Source of the DNA: Beta vulgaris subsp. vulgaris
Lineage: Eukaryota > Streptophyta > Magnoliopsida > Caryophyllales > Amaranthaceae
DNA: 64,000 nucleotides
Assembly (NCBI RefSeq): GCF_026745355.1
Contig: NC_079206.1
Location: 12,506,779 to 12,570,778, forward strand
Direction: 5' to 3'
The stretch's first letter is position 1. Every line of letters starts with the position of its first letter. The notes beneath the pieces were generated by a model, which did not search any database, had not been told where the DNA came from, and saw only the letters and a program-made list of their open reading frames with translations. A program made the position numbers and the translations under genes. Below are positions 34,986 through 48,362 of this stretch, one piece after another.

Positions 34986-36540
34986 GGATTTTTTAACTAA
35001 AATAATACAAACTTTTGACCATTCGCTTGAATAATACAAACTTTTGATTATTATTTAATAATACAAACTTTACATCAAAATTCCTATAATAGATTAGTAT
35101 GACCTATAACCTACAAAATCGGTAAAAAAAAATTTCAACACTCCTCCACAATATCTTCAACACTCCCATCCTTGAACCTCCCCCCAAACTGAACTCATCC
35201 ACCAAACTCGAAGAAACACCCTGCCAACACCACCAACACCACCAAACCCACTACCACCACCGAAATCACCCCTAGTCCGTCTCCTCTACCCCACTGCCAC
35301 CACCAAAATCACCACCAATTCATCTCCTCTACCCCACTACCACCACCGAAACCACCCCCAGTCCGATCCGTCTCCCCATCCAAACTCTCCCCCTCTCCCA
35401 AACCCACCCCGTAGAAACCACCCCAAAACCTTTGCCTTCCCCTCCTCCAATCCTACAAATCTCCCCTTCCCTACCTTACCTCGGAAATCCTTACAAGAAT
35501 CCGAACAAAAAGTTCATCAATGGCGTCCCTAATTCGAACCTTATCTCTTTACACTTTCATCTCTTCGGTTCATTCCAACCATGGCCTCCCCAAGTTCGAA
35601 CCTTAGAGAGAATGGAGGAGACGAGATCAGAGGTGAAAATTTGAACCTTGAAAAGCCCTGAGATTGTTGCAGAGCCGAAATAGCTGATGCGGAAGAGAGA
35701 GAGTGGAGTCCAAAAAAGAGACCATGAGACCACCACAAAAGACCAGCCATCATCAATGGCGGACGACGAAGCAACACTCTCCTCATATTTCTCTTCCTTC
35801 ACAACCGACATTAATACCCACTGAGCTCCTTCACCCAACACCCACCACAATTTCAACACCTTGACTCAAAATTCAACCAACCACATCCGCTCCTCCTCGA
35901 AATTCGACCCACCAGCAAATCATCACTCATGCTCAACCAATTGGGCCAGGGATTTTCGACATTCGGGAATGCGATATCGGAAGGGAGAACGACTAAGAGG
36001 AGGAGAGCCCGTGACGAAACGAGGCAGCGAAAAATAGGCGGTTTACGAGAGATGGGGGACATGAAATAGTGAGCGAGGGAGAGAGAGAATGGTTTCGGGT
36101 GGGGAGGGGTTGGGAAAGTGGTTATGGAGTGGGGGATGTACTGGGGAAGTGGTTTCGGTGTGGGGAGGGAAGGGACTGGGGTTTGGTTCGTGGTTGAGGA
36201 AGGGCTGGAGGGTAGGGGGAAGAGACAACAACGGTTGAAGGAGGGTCTGGCCAGGGGAGGGGTAGGAGGGAGAAAAAGAGTGGACGGGACCAACAGAAGA
36301 AAGAAAAAAAAGGAAATGTTGGTATTTTTTTTGTTTTTCAAATTGAAATAAAAATTTTAAAAACCAACCAATAAGATAATGAAAAGTGTCATAGTGACCT
36401 GCTGCAACAAGTTAACAACCGATATTGACCTACCAGAGGAATTTTTTAAAAAGGTTTGTATTATAACATAATAATAATAAAAAGTTTGTATTATTGTGAG
36501 CAAACGACTAAAAGTTTGTATTATTCTAGTTAAAAAATTC
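34986..36540. mobile_element. Mutator-like element with unidentified internal sequence (copy in D1)
   Basis: 1555 bp. Terminal inverted repeats of about 130 bp start GGATTTTTTAACTAAAATAA and contain repeated AATACAAACTTTT. A perfect 9-bp duplication TTGTTATTA flanks it (34977-34985 and 36541-36549), the Mutator target size. There is no transposase. The interior is C-rich on the plus strand with several short frames, for example SLPYLGNPYKNPNKKFING at about 35465-35520, and its minus strand encodes proline-rich frames. This may be captured host DNA (Pack-MULE type), but I recognise no protein. Confidence 0.88.
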
Positions 36541-36900
36541 TTGTTATTATTAACGTTACAATTAAGAAAAACTAAAATTATAAATAAAAAAAACAAAAAA
36601 CACTAAAATTCATAATTTTTTATTTTTTATAAATAGATACCCATTTTGCTATATTTTATTCACAATTTTAGTTTTCTCTTCTCGTCCTACTATCATTTAT
36701 TTCTTTACATAATTTTCTTGCAATTTTTCAGAAAAAAGCTTCAAAATTATGGTTGTTCATAAACCAACAAATATACCGAAATAATTGAAGAGAGAGAAAA
36801 TGTGAAAATCAGTATGCATTTTTGTCAGTTAAAAACATTGCTTTTCCCCTAGATTGCAGAGGTACTAATGTACTAAACTATATACATGTCATTATGAATA

Positions 36901-37156
36901 GTACCTCCATTTCAGAAAACATGCACCATTTCTCATTTGGGCACTATTCATCAACCAACTTTGATAATATTTCTCTCACCATTGTGTAAGAAAAAATATA
37001 GTCAAGTGGAATCTTGTTAAATTCGACTCAATGGGAGGATTCCAAATATCAAATTTTTTATTTTTACTAATAAGCAATTAGAGATATTAATGTTCAAAGA
37101 AGCGTGTTGGAGTACATGAAAAAACAAATGATGCATCCATTGTGAAACGGAGGTAG
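36901..37156. mobile_element. Stowaway-like MITE (D1 copy)
   Basis: Ends GTACCTCCATTTC and GAAACGGAGGTAG with flanking TA. The same insertion is present in D2 at 47917-48172, so it predates the duplication. Confidence 0.78.
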
Positions 37157-37252
37157 TATATATATATATGCTTCCTCCGTTCTATTTTAAATGAAATGTA
37201 GGGTCTAGACACAGGGTTTTTATCAAACCAAAACCCTTCGTATTTGTAAAGA

Positions 37253-38018
37253 CTGTTACTCCCCGAAAATCCGTAACCTTAATTACGCATGATTGATAGC
37301 GGAAACGGAACTTAAGTTGTGGGTTGTGGGCCCATAAATAAAATAATAGCCTTAAGATGGTCTCTAAAAATATACAAACTCATAATACATAGTATGATAA
37401 AAATCCCAAACTGTATAGAGTCACTTCAGTATAATCCAACCGGAGCATCCACGTCCTAACTGAATTTGCGCTATCTTCATAAATACCTGAATAATTACAT
37501 AAAATAGAAAAAAAGAAAACACAGAAAAGTAACCTAAAATGAGTGGAAAACTCAATAACTTTACTCTAGCCTGTAAAAACGCTTTTAGTTCATAAAGATT
37601 TTCACACACAGTCACATACTACATCATTATGGTATTTGCTCGGAAATACTGTCAGAAAACATAACATTGAATAGTCTATCGGCAAGGACCATTTACATGA
37701 TCTTAGTTCATTGGCAAGTACAGGTTTTGACATAACATGAAAATTAACATTCGACCACTCTTGGTCCTTTACATCGTAAACATAATTCCTCCACCTATAA
37801 CTTGCCCATTTACAGTACATTTCATAACTCCAAGCCAGCATAACCATTCACATTTTACAAAACTTACATATATCAATATTTCTAAACAACACCCATAAAT
37901 CATAAATAATATACATAGGATACACATCACTTTCATAATTCACATAAACACATTCATGATATCATATACATCACACTTTATAGCATATTGTTACATGATT
38001 AGTATACCAATAAATGTT
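37253..38018. repeat. Diverged gypsy LTR fragment
   Basis: Begins TGTTACTCCCCGAAAATC followed by GATAGCGGAAACGGAAC, the same layout as the start of the gypsy B LTR (TGTAACGCCCCG then GCAGCGGAA). It replaces about 100 bp of sulfotransferase-derived sequence that is present in D2 (48258-48365). No matching target duplication or second LTR, so probably a truncated or recombined solo LTR. Confidence 0.55.
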
Positions 38019-38869
38019 AAGATTTAGAGTGCTATATTGAGAAATTTTATCATACACATGCGTGTACCATAAACATGGTACACTCTAGACTATTTTTTTG
38101 CTCATTTCTCATTTGGAATCACCCAAATGAACAAAATGCACTAAAAATGAGAGTTCCAAAGGAACAAATGAGAGTTCCAGATGAGCAAATGAGCAAACGA
38201 ACAAAATGTATTAAAATATGAGAGTTCCAAATGAGCAAATGAATTAATGAACTCGTGCCCATATTAGCTTGAGCTATGTATTTTTTTTTTATAGACTGGG
38301 TCAAGTTTATGGCCTTTTATAATGTCACATATACCTCCTCCATTTGATATTAACAGTAATTTTTGGATTTTTACACCTTTTATACACTTTTATTTAACTA
38401 TCTATCATGATATTTATTTATACATAAACATAAAAATAATATATTCATGTAAAATTTTGCTGAACTCTTCTCGATATATATTTAATTTAGAGCAGTTGGT
38501 CTTGTGAGAGACTGTCAAAATTTAATTTAAAATTAGGCGCAGTCCAATCCCAATATTAATTAAGAAGAGAACGAATCACCTTTCTAAGTATATTGACTTG
38601 TTTAATCTATTTAGTGACCAATTTAATCCATTTAGTAATCACATTCATTAATTCATTTAGTGACTGGTTTAATCTATTTAGTGATTAATTTAATCTTTTT
38701 GGTAAGACTGTCATATTTTAGAAAAGAAATTGTTTGTTGTAGTTCGAGATTCAAAGGGTAACAAAGTAAGAAAAGGCGACTAGGATGGTACGAAATGTAT
38801 TTGAATAGTGTTGGGTTAGAGTAAGATGTAATGGGCTTGATAGCAAAATATAGCCTTGGGTTCGTGTAA

Positions 38870-39313
38870 TCTATACAAATATGTTAAAAGGCGTTCCTAA
38901 CAAAGGAACGGTATCATGTGGCGCTCTCCAATATATGTGTCACATGTTTATGATCTCATTAAAAAAATATTAAGAATGTGTAGCTACTAAGAATCAAACC
39001 CATGACTTATGAAATGACATATGAGAGTTTAACCATCAATCCACTACAATTTCAATGTTTATGTTTCAACATAAAACATAATAAAGTCTTATAATTACAT
39101 TGAAATTGTTATTTTTATCCCCAATTTCTTAAAAGTTAATTATTATTATTATTAAAAAAAAAGCAACTTATCATGCCATAACATGTATCATCCAATTTTG
39201 CACTAGATGAAAAAATTAGAAAATGTAATAAATTTAATTATGAAAAATTTATAAATTATTACATATTTGATAGTTGTAACTGACCCGGAACATCGTCCGG
39301 ATCAGCATACTAA
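38870..39313 (+). mobile_element. Non-autonomous Helitron H1 with tRNA-like core
   Basis: 444 bp, TCTATACAAATATGTTAAAA to CTAA, between A (38869) and T (39314). The 3' hairpin CCGGA/TCCGG is at 39285-39300, ten bases before the end. Minus-strand box-A-like TGGATTGATGGTTAA (39031-39044 region) and box-B-like GGTTTGATTC (38991-39000 region) lie inside. Relatives: 43990, 49389, 50899 and 52590. Confidence 0.85.
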
Positions 39314-39490
39314 TTTTATATTAATATTAGATAGTTTATTCTAATAATCTATTTTTTTTAAAAAAAAATATAACATTAAGCATAAAATTGAATCTCGAAT
39401 CTGGCCTGCCAATAACAAACAAATAAGTATATAGGAAACACAGTTGTCTTTTCTTATCAATTAAAGGTTCAATAATATCTTCTATTAGTG

Positions 39491-39805
39491 GTGTCAGAAA
39501 CATATCTGACCGTTGGGTCAACCTGATTCTGACCTGACTTGAACCTAGTTCGACCTGTGAGGGTCAGTCTCCAGACCTGACCGAAACCTGGCCTGGGATT
39601 ACCCAGACCTGACCGGCAACCTGCAAGATTATATCCTGACCTGTTCAGACATACCTGCTTTCAAACCCGAACCGACCGTAACCTAACAAGATATTAACTC
39701 AAAATCAACAAGACCCTGCAAATATGTGATTCAACCCGATTTATTTATGATAGACCCGAAATCAACTATAATTCAGTTGAACCAAATAAAATAATATCTA
39801 TTTTA
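39491..39805. other. Intergenic DNA rich in CCTGACC and ACCCGA words
   Basis: Low-complexity-like CCTGAC/CCCGAAC repeats similar to 43330-43720. No ORF, function unknown. Confidence 0.5.
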
Positions 39806-40125
<320 letters not shown>

Positions 40126-41499
40126 AAAATAAAAAAATTAGCAAGTATTTAGAGTTGCTAATTTCATTCCAATGCCCAAATTGAATGGCATCATCAAGTG
40201 TTGAGAAGATGGCATTAAATAAACATAACATGTAAAAATATGTAATTATACAACATCAAATTGCAGTAAATAAACATAACATGTAAAAATAAATCAATTG
40301 ATATGATTAAAATTAATACTTTATGTAATTTACAATCCTAAAATCTTTAAACACATTACATACCATCAAACTTTGACTTAATATTTCTAAAAAAAATTGA
40401 AAAATAAAATCTGAAACATTTTCATCCACGTTCTTCATCATCTTTTAGGGTCTTCTTCATCTTCATCCTGTCAACTAAAATACATACAAAAAATAATTTT
40501 AGATCAACCGCCCCTCAAAAAAGTTTTAATAAAAAAAATTCAGATCAACCGAAAATAGATCAAAAATTCTAGTCAAACAAATTACAAGAACAGAATTTAA
40601 ATCAATCGAAAGTAGATCCAAAATTTAAATAAAACAAAATTCAAGAACAAGATTAGATCCAAAACCCAAATGAAAAATGAAAACCCCCTGAAACTAAACA
40701 CATTAACCAGTGACCCAGAAAATTATGAACATCAACCGAGCTAAAAATTTCCAGCATAAACCCAGATCAACTATGTGCATAAACCAAGCAATATAACCCC
40801 TAAAAATTTGAAGAAAGCCGATAAAAATACCCCAAAAATTTTCGAACAAAACAGATTAATATACCCGTAAAAACATCGAACAAAAGCCCAAAAATATTGA
40901 ACAAAACCCCATATTTACGACATGATTTCACCTAGATATTTTGAACCCAAATTGAGATCCAAATCTAATATTTCAACCTAATTTAATCCCCCAAAAATCC
41001 CCACATCTTGTATAACCAAAACCCTAAATCATAGATAGTGATCATCGTAAAGTGATGGAGTTTAAAGAGAAAGAAGATCTGAAGTAGTGGAATTGAAGGA
41101 TAAGAGTTTTAAAGAATGAGAGAAGGAAATGGAGGTGGGCAAATGAGAGATTGAGAGGGGTGGGGATTAGGATTTTAGAGAGGGTAGATGGAAGATAGAC
41201 TAGGGAAATGAAAATGGGTTTGAGAGATTGATGGTTAGATTTTGATCCTTCTTAAATCAAAGGGTTCTAATTCATGATCCATGATATTATTTCTTGACCA
41301 ATAGGAAAAGAAAATGTTTTTAATACAAGGATTGATGACCTAGCAAACATGATTGATAATCTTATATTCTTATAAGTTATAATCTTACTAATTATTATCT
41401 TGGTTTAGTAACTTACTAACTTTAAATTGAATTTTGGTTATTTTTATTGAAATTATTATGATTAGTATTTAAGCCATAACTATCATTTATTAATTAGCA

Positions 41500-41542
<43 letters not shown>

Positions 41543-42200
41543 GTTATCATTATTATTATTATTGTTATCATGTTATTTTATTATTATTATTTCGAATCGT
41601 AATGCGTACCATAATCGAGTCATTTATATTTTATACAAATCTAGTAATTGATCGTATATTCGTAGTTAATATATAATTCTCATTATATTATCGGTAGTTA
41701 TACTATTAGAGCATATTAAGAGTTAGTACTCCTCATACTCGTTAATAATCAATCACGTATTAGCTAGAATGGTTCCAATATTATAATCGTCCTAATATAT
41801 TTAAGCCTACTGATAAATAAAATAGTTTCTTTATAGTCACATATATATACAAAGTTAAGAAGATACCATAAATACTATATTTGGTAACTAGTAAGTACTC
41901 GTTAACAATTAACTTATTGATGTTAATTTTTAATAAGTTATAGTTAGCTTTTATAAGGGATAATGATTTAGGGATATAATTTATTATTATTAGTATTGTG
42001 CAACATATGAACCCTCGTTATAATCATATAGGCCTCATATGAACCGTTGTTGTAAATATATGAATGTATGATTATCATTTGTTATAGTATTTTATTGTTA
42101 TTGTTAGTATTCCTCTTCGTATTTGTATTACTATAATAATAAATCTCTTATATGAAGTTTGGAATTGATCTTCCACTCTTTATTATTGTCGTTGGTTATA
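40126..42200. other. AT-rich DNA right of the CACTA end
   Basis: No ORF above 60 codons with family resemblance. 40400-41060 is A-rich with possible transcribed-leader look; 41500-41600 is an ATT microsatellite. It may be CACTA interior. Confidence 0.45.
41500..41600. repeat. (ATT)n microsatellite
   Basis: Long ATT run with three GTTATC interruptions. Confidence 0.9.
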
Positions 42201-43290
42201 ATATATAATATTAAAACATATGAAGAGTCTCTCTTCTCCTTTACTCATTAGAGTGGTTTTACGCACTTGATTAGTCGAAATAAGAGTTGACTAAGAGAAT
42301 ACACTAATATCACGATAATCAATATAGTGTTTTTATTGATTTTTCGTTACTACCCATATATTTATCGCGCACACACATATGTATATATATGTTGATCTTA
42401 ATACTCCCCTCAAAAAGAAAATGTTGATCTTAATACTTTTATTAATACGACTCGTTTACATATATATATATAAAGTTAAGAGAAGACCACAAATACAATA
42501 CTAGTATTAAACTATAGTATAACATAAAAACAATTAACTTAAATAATCTTATAACTTATAAAGATAAGGGAGTGTTCCTGTCAAAAATAAAAAAAAAAAA
42601 TAAAAATAAAATAAAATAAGGGAGTGTTATTGTTATTAATCTTATACTAGTATTAAACTATATGGTTGTTAACAAGTTACGACATGTTAACTATTTTACT
42701 TAACTTATGGTTGTTTTGTTAACAGTTAACTTATTTTAAAAAGTTATGATTATCTATTTTACTTAACTTATGGTTGTTACATGCTCTTATTTGTATTACT
42801 ATTGCTACTATTACTGTTATTATTTGTATTTTTACCTATTATCATTTCCGCTTTATGTTTATTTGTATTATTACTCTCATTACCATCATGGCATCATGGC
42901 TATTTACAAACTTTTATATCAATCATAATGCTTATAATAATAAATCATTTATATAAATTTTGGAATTGATCGTCTACTCGTTATTATTTTTTTTTGAGGG
43001 GAAAAAAAAATAACGAGTAGATGATCAATTCCAAACTTTATATAAATGATTTATTATTATAAGCATTAGAGTCGCTCTACTCATTTACTCACTAGAGTTA
43101 GTTGTTTTATGCAGTTGATTATTCGAAATAAGAGTTGACTAAGAAATACACTAAAATTCACGGTAATCAATATAGGGTTTTTATTGGTTTTTCGTTGTCA
43201 TCCATATATTTATCGCACACACATACGATAATCAATATAGTGTTTTTATTGGTTTTTCATTGCATCCTTATATTTATCGCACACACACAT
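42200..43290. repeat. Repeated AAGAGTTGACTAAG / ATATTTATCGC segment
   Basis: A segment of about 150 bp (AATAAGAGTTGACTAAG to ATATATTTATCGCGCAC) at about 42270-42385 recurs at 43130-43215. Its second half occurs a third time at 43225-43290. No gene. Confidence 0.75.
42926..43067. repeat. Long inverted repeat
   Basis: Arms of about 65-70 bp (42926-42995 and 43002-43067) around a GAGGGG spacer, nearly perfect: AATGCTTATAATAATAAATC at the left start is mirrored by the right end. It could form a hairpin RNA of small-RNA precursor type, or it could be a MITE; no target duplication recognised. Confidence 0.82.
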
Positions 43291-43989
43291 ATGTACATTT
43301 ATTAATATGATACGTTTATAAAATACATAACAAAATCGAGATGACCCGATCAGGAGTTACCTGAAGTTGAATTGACGTTCAATAGCGAATGGACCCGATG
43401 TTTCACAATGATCGAACAAAGGTCATTACTAATTCAACCTGAGTACATTTGACTTAACTCAATCGTACATGAAACATAAATACGACCTGTGCAAACCCGG
43501 GGAAAAAAATGTCAACGGGCAATCATATTCGATAATGGATCGACTTGTAAATGTAACGTTCAGACCTATCCGGCACCCGATAATCCAATTATTCAAATGT
43601 GTACGACCTATAGTTGAACAAAACCTGACCAATCATGACCTCGGGCACTGACAATCAGAATCCTGACCTATCCGGGTCTAACCTGATTCGCCGTGGGTAT
43701 ATCCAAAACATGTTTGAGAACCTGTTTTAATACCACTACTGTTACTGCCAAATTGTGGATTTATCACATGAAATGGTACCACTACTATGAAACGTGAATT
43801 ACGTGACTTGTACAGTCGTACCTTATCTCGAATCTGGCCCAGTGAATTGGCCTGTCAACAAATAAATAAGTAAATAGGAAACACAGTTGTCGTTTCTTAT
43901 CAATAATATCTTCTATTACTGCCAAATTTTTTGATGCAATTCTTCACTTTTTGGTTACTATTTATTATGAAACGTGAATTACGTGACTC
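43291..43989. other. Intergenic DNA
   Basis: GACCCG/CCTGACC-rich at 43330-43720, then a stretch (43790-43989) repeated at 50840-50900 and 51710-52090. No coding signal. Confidence 0.5.
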
Positions 43990-44490
43990 TTAGGTGTATC
44001 TAGCAAAGGAATGTGTATGTGGCATTCTCCAATATATGTACCATATGTTTATGATATTATTAGAAATATTAACAATGTGTAGTTAATAAGAATCGAACCC
44101 ATGATCTTTGAAATGATATGTGGGAGTTTAACCATCAACCACTACAATTTCAATATTTAACTAGTTAAAAGGCTCGGGCTATGTCCCGAGTAAGAAAAAA
44201 TTTCATTTATTGATATAATATTTTATGATAATAACACTAAATAGAACTTAACCTAGTGTTTAAGACTTTAATATATGTACTTGAGGTCTCGGGATTAAAC
44301 CCCCTATACTATGCAATTTATAAATTTTTTTATTGACATGGATTACATGATCTAAAACTCCATAGGGAGAGCGCCACGTGGCACAGTTTCTTGTTTATGC
44401 ACACCTTTTAACATATTTGTATAGATATTTCAATATAAAACATAATAAAGTCTTATAATTTCATTGAAATTGTTATTTTTATTGAAATTT
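43990..44490 (+). mobile_element. Helitron H4, truncated and interrupted
   Basis: Similar to H1 from AGCAAAGGAATG onward. Its 5' terminus and 3' hairpin end are missing. It is interrupted by the Helitron at 44161-44425 and stops at 44490 where D2 starts. Confidence 0.7.
44161..44425 (-). mobile_element. Short Helitron inside Helitron H4
   Basis: 265 bp, minus orientation: CTAG at 44161-44164, perfect hairpin CTCGGG/CCCGAG at 44173-44190 and the TCTATACAAATATG start at 44425. The insertion site is between A and T. Empty versions of the same site occur at about 49533 and 51318 (CAATGTTTAATRTTT). It is a close relative of 28223-28486 and has the same antisense tRNA-like core (CCTAGTGTTTAAG at 44252, GGTCTCGGGATTAAACC at 44285-44301). 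Confidence 0.88.
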
Positions 44491-44492
44491 TT

Positions 44493-44705
44493 AAGGAGGG
44501 TGACTAAGACCTCAATATTTGGTTGAGCCTTAAAAGTTTTTTGAGCAATAAGGGTTCCTTGAAGAAGTGGTTTATCAAACCCAAACCCTTCGTATTTGTA
44601 AAGAGTTTCTGGCCACCACCCTTTTTCTTTTGGCAAGGATGGGAGGATCCTTTCGATGTCTACTACAACCTTACTTTCACTCAATGTTGAGACTGGGAGT
44701 GCCAT
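44493..44705 (-). pseudogene. Sulfotransferase 5' fragment 1
   Basis: 71 codons from MALPVSTLSESK to about VLVTLLKN on the minus strand, ending within the sequence before the PAPS-binding loop. It keeps the reading frame across the position where the longer copy has an extra base. There is no catalytic region, so it cannot be active. Confidence 0.88.
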
Positions 44706-45151
44706 ATTGATATTGACTTCAACTATGGATTTTTTTTCGATAGATTGGCTTGAGTTTATGGCCTTTTAATAATGCCATTGTATACCTCCTCTGTTTGATG
44801 TTAATAGTAATGTTTGGATTTTTACCCTATTAATACCCTTTTATAGATTTTTCTATCATATGCTTCAAGGCATATGTTAGAAGTTCCAAAAACCCTATAC
44901 AAAATATCATTACATATAAAGTTTTCATTTCAAAATCCAACCAAACTGAAAAAAAATCTTACATAATTATCTGTATCTCAAGTATTTATCCTTATTTATT
45001 ATCCTCAAATAAAATCTTGTTATATTATATATTTTTTTAATGAAATCTTGAAAATTTTAACCTATGCGTTATGACCTGGGGCTAAGCAATAGAGGGGCCT
45101 AAGAGGGCCATGGCCCCTCCTATAAATGCAACCATGCCTATAAGTAAGGGG

Positions 45152-45801
45152 GAGGGGTGTTCATAAAAAACCAAAATCGAAACCGAAAAACTATACCAAA
45201 ATACCGAACAATTGGTCTGAATGGGTGGTTACCATAATGATAAAAAAGTTTCAACGGTACGGTTACTGAATCGATAAAATTAACAGTTAAATGGTATAGT
45301 TACGGTTATGCTTTTTGAGTGAACGGTTAACTGGAATATTTTTTTTCTCTATTTAATTGTTGTGAAACATTTTCAAACAATTACATTAATTCTAATATTT
45401 GTTGCTAAGTTACAACAATTAGAGTAAGTATGTAATTACTTGGATAGCTCTAGTACTAATATAAACACTATAATTAGGAAATGAAGTGAATTATTAGTGT
45501 TAGTTATATTTTTCAATAGATTTATTATTATCCACTGTATAATATATTTTATATTATTGTATATATAATATTAAAATATATGCACAAAAAAGTTGAATAT
45601 ATATAGTACATTCTGTAAAACATAATAGTATAAATTAAATAACGTTAATAATGGTTAACGAAACAGCGTACCGAATAAACGGTTAACCACTTAAGTGATG
45701 ACAGGTCTAAACGGTTCGCAAAAAGAGCGATCTGAAACTTCCAGTTACCGAACCGATCGAAGTGTTGTTTCGGGACGGTTGACCGTCCATGAATACCCCT
45801 A
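45152..45801. mobile_element. hAT-like non-autonomous element
   Basis: About 650 bp with inverted ends AGGGGTGTTCAT and AGGGGTATTCAT. Flanking 8-mers GTAAGGGG and ATAAGGAG match at six of eight positions. D1 at about 34760 lacks it and continues from the same flank, supporting an insertion. The interior is rich in ACGGTTAAC words, with no ORF. Confidence 0.68.
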
Positions 45802-46013
45802 ATAAGGAGTCCAAAAAAATAAAAATGCTAGTAAAGTGGCCCACTGACCCCTCACAATCTGTCATCACCCTCTAATCATGGAGGCATTTTGTGGTTCTCT
45901 CCCGCTGATGCACAAGGAAAAAGCAGGCTAGTAGAATTCCTTAATTGCCTCGGAATTTTAGCAGGCCCATTGACAGCACGTCACTTGTTTCATTCCGATT
46001 GCTTTTGTTATTA

Positions 46014-47538
46014 GGATTTTTTAACTAAAATAATATAAACTTTTGGCCATTCGCTCGTAATAATACAAACTTTTGATTATTATGTAATAATACAAACTTT
46101 ACATCCAAATTTGTATAGTAGGTCAATATGACCTACAACCTACAAAATCGGTAAAACAATATCACTATTCCTCCACCATCTCCAACACTCCCACCCTTAA
46201 AACTCCCCCTCGAACTGAACTCCTCCACCAAACTCGAAGAAACACCCTGCCATCGCCGTCAGCACCACCAAACCCACTGCCACCATCGAAATCACCCCTA
46301 GTCCGTCTCCTCCACTCCATTGCCACTACCGAAACCACCCCAGTCTGTCTCCCCCATCCAAACTCTCCCCCTCTCCCAAACCCTCCCCGTAGAAACCACC
46401 ACAAAGCCTCCGCCTTCTCCTCCTCCAGTCCCAAAAATCTCCCCTTCCTTACCTTACCTCGAAAATCCTCACAGGAATCCAAACAAAAAGTTCATCAATG
46501 GCGTCCTTAATTCAAACCTTATCTCTTTAGTATTTGATCTCTTCGGTTCATTCCAGCCATGGCGTCCCTAAGTTCGAACCTTAGAGAGAATGGAGGAGAC
46601 GAGATCAGAGGCAAAAATTTGAACCTCGGGAAGCCCTGAAATTGTTGTAGAGGCGAAATTGACGATGCGGAAGAGAGAGAGTGGAGTCCAAAAAAGAGAC
46701 CATGAGACCACAAAAAAAAAGAGCAACCATCATCAATGGCGGACGACAAAGCAACACTCTCCAGAACCACTTCGTATTCCTCTTCCTTTACAACCGCCAT
46801 TAATACTCATTGAGCTCCTTCACCCAACACCCACCAAAATTTCAGCACCTTAACTCTAAATTTGACCCACCACATCCTCTCCTCCTCGAAATTCCATCCA
46901 CCACAAAATCATCACTCATGCTCAACCAATTGGGCCAGGGGTTTTCGACATTCGAAAATGCGATGGCAGAGGGGAGAATGACTAAGAGGAGGAGAGTTTG
47001 CGGCGGTAAAGAGGCGGCAAACAATAGTCTGTTTAGGAAATATGATGGACACTAGCTAGTGAGTGAGGGAGAGAGAGAATGGTTTCGGGTGGGGAGGGGT
47101 TGGGGAAGTGGTTGTGGAGTGGGGGATGTACTGGGGAAGTGGTTTCGGTGTGGGGAGGGGAGAGACTGGGGTTTTCTTCATGGTTGAGGAGGGGCTGGAG
47201 GGCTGGAGGAAGAGAAAACAACGGTTGAGGGAGGGTCTGGCCGGGGGAGGGGAGTGGAAGGGTGGGGTGCGGTGGGGTGGGGTGAGGGGAGGGAGAAAAA
47301 GAGTGGAGGGGACCAATAGAAGAAAGAAAAAAAAAAGTAAAATGTTGGGTTTTTTTCTTTTTCAAAATAAGATAATGACACGTGTCATGGCTACCTACTG
47401 CAACAAGTTAATAACCGGTATTGACCTACCAGGGGAATTGTTTTTTTAAAAGTTTATTGCATTATTACATAATAATTAAAAGTTTGTATTATTGTGAGCG
47501 AACGACTAAAAGTTTGTATTATTTTAGTTAAAAAATCC
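46014..47538. mobile_element. Mutator-like element with unidentified internal sequence (copy in D2)
   Basis: Paralog of 34986-36540 with the same ends (GGATTTTTTAACTAAAATAA) and flanks TTGTTATTA (46005-46013) and TTATTATTC (47539-47547), the second now mutated. Shared flanking DNA shows the same insertion duplicated with the block. Frames such as SLPYLENPHRNPNKKFING and MLNQLGQGFSTFENAMAEGR are shared with the D1 copy but with frame changes elsewhere. Confidence 0.88.
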
Positions 47539-47916
47539 TTATTATTCTTAACGTTACAATTTTTGTAACGTAAATATTTCAAAAACTAAAATTAAAAAAA
47601 AACATAAAACACATGTTCATATTTTTTTCATTTTTTATAAATAAACACCCATTTTGCTATACTTTATTCACAATTTTAATTTTCTCTTCTCATCCTACTA
47701 TCATTTATTTCTTTACATAATTTTGGTTTAGCTTGCAATTTTTCAGCAAAAAGCTTCATAATTATGGTTGTTCATAAACCAACAAATAATACAGGAATAA
47801 TTGAAGAGAGAGAAAATGTGAAAATTAATATGCAATTTTGCCAGTTAAAAACATTGCTTTTCCCCTAGATTCCAGAGGTACTAATGTACTATACTATATA
47901 CATGTCATTATGAATA

Positions 47917-48172
47917 GTACCTCCATTTCACAAAACATGCACCATTTTTCATTTGGGCACTATTCATCAACCAACTTTGACAATATTTTTCTCACCATAG
48001 TGTAAGAAAAAACATAGTCAAGTGAGGTCTTGTTAAATTCAACTCAATGAGAGGATTCCAAATGTCAAATTTTTAATTATTACTTATAAGCAATTAGAGA
48101 TATTAATATTGAAAGAAGCGTGTTGGAATACGTGAAAAAATAAATATTGCATGCATTTTGAAACGGAGGTAG
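47917..48172. mobile_element. Stowaway-like MITE (D2 copy)
   Basis: Same insertion as 36901-37156; ends GTACCTCCATTTC and GAAACGGAGGTAG, TA flanks. Confidence 0.78.
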
Positions 48173-48229
48173 TATATATACTTCCTTTGTTCTATTTTAG
48201 ATGAAACATAGGGTCTTGACACAAAGATT

Positions 48230-48362
48230 TATCAAATCAAACCCTTCGTATTTGTAAAGAGTTTGTAGCCATCACACTCTCTCTTTTAGCAAGGATGGGA
48301 GGATCATTTCGATATCTACTACAACCTTACTTTCACTCAATATTGAGGCCGGGAGTGTCATA
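48230..48362 (-). pseudogene. Sulfotransferase 5' fragment 2
   Basis: A minus-strand remnant of codons about 1-45, matching 33110-33236 with several substitutions; the ATG corresponds to CAT at about 48360. Truncated before any functional motif. D1 has lost the corresponding piece to the LTR fragment at 37253. Confidence 0.78.

Larger units (their letters stand above)
33026..39490. repeat. Duplicated block D1
   Basis: Collinear with D2 (44493-50840): sulfotransferase 5' end, a downstream AT-rich segment with GAGGGGCCTAAGAGGGCCAT, the Mutator-like element, a Stowaway, a second partial sulfotransferase upstream region and Helitron 38870-39313. D1 has about 1 kb extra at 33334-34413 and an LTR fragment at 37253. 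D2 has extra MITEs. Divergence is moderate. Confidence 0.85.

Noticed and set aside
45240..45800. Solo LTR interpretation of the insertion in D2
   Set aside because: Ends are inverted AGGGGTRTTCAT repeats with 8-bp near-duplicated flanks, and there is no TG...CA structure; hAT-like fits better.
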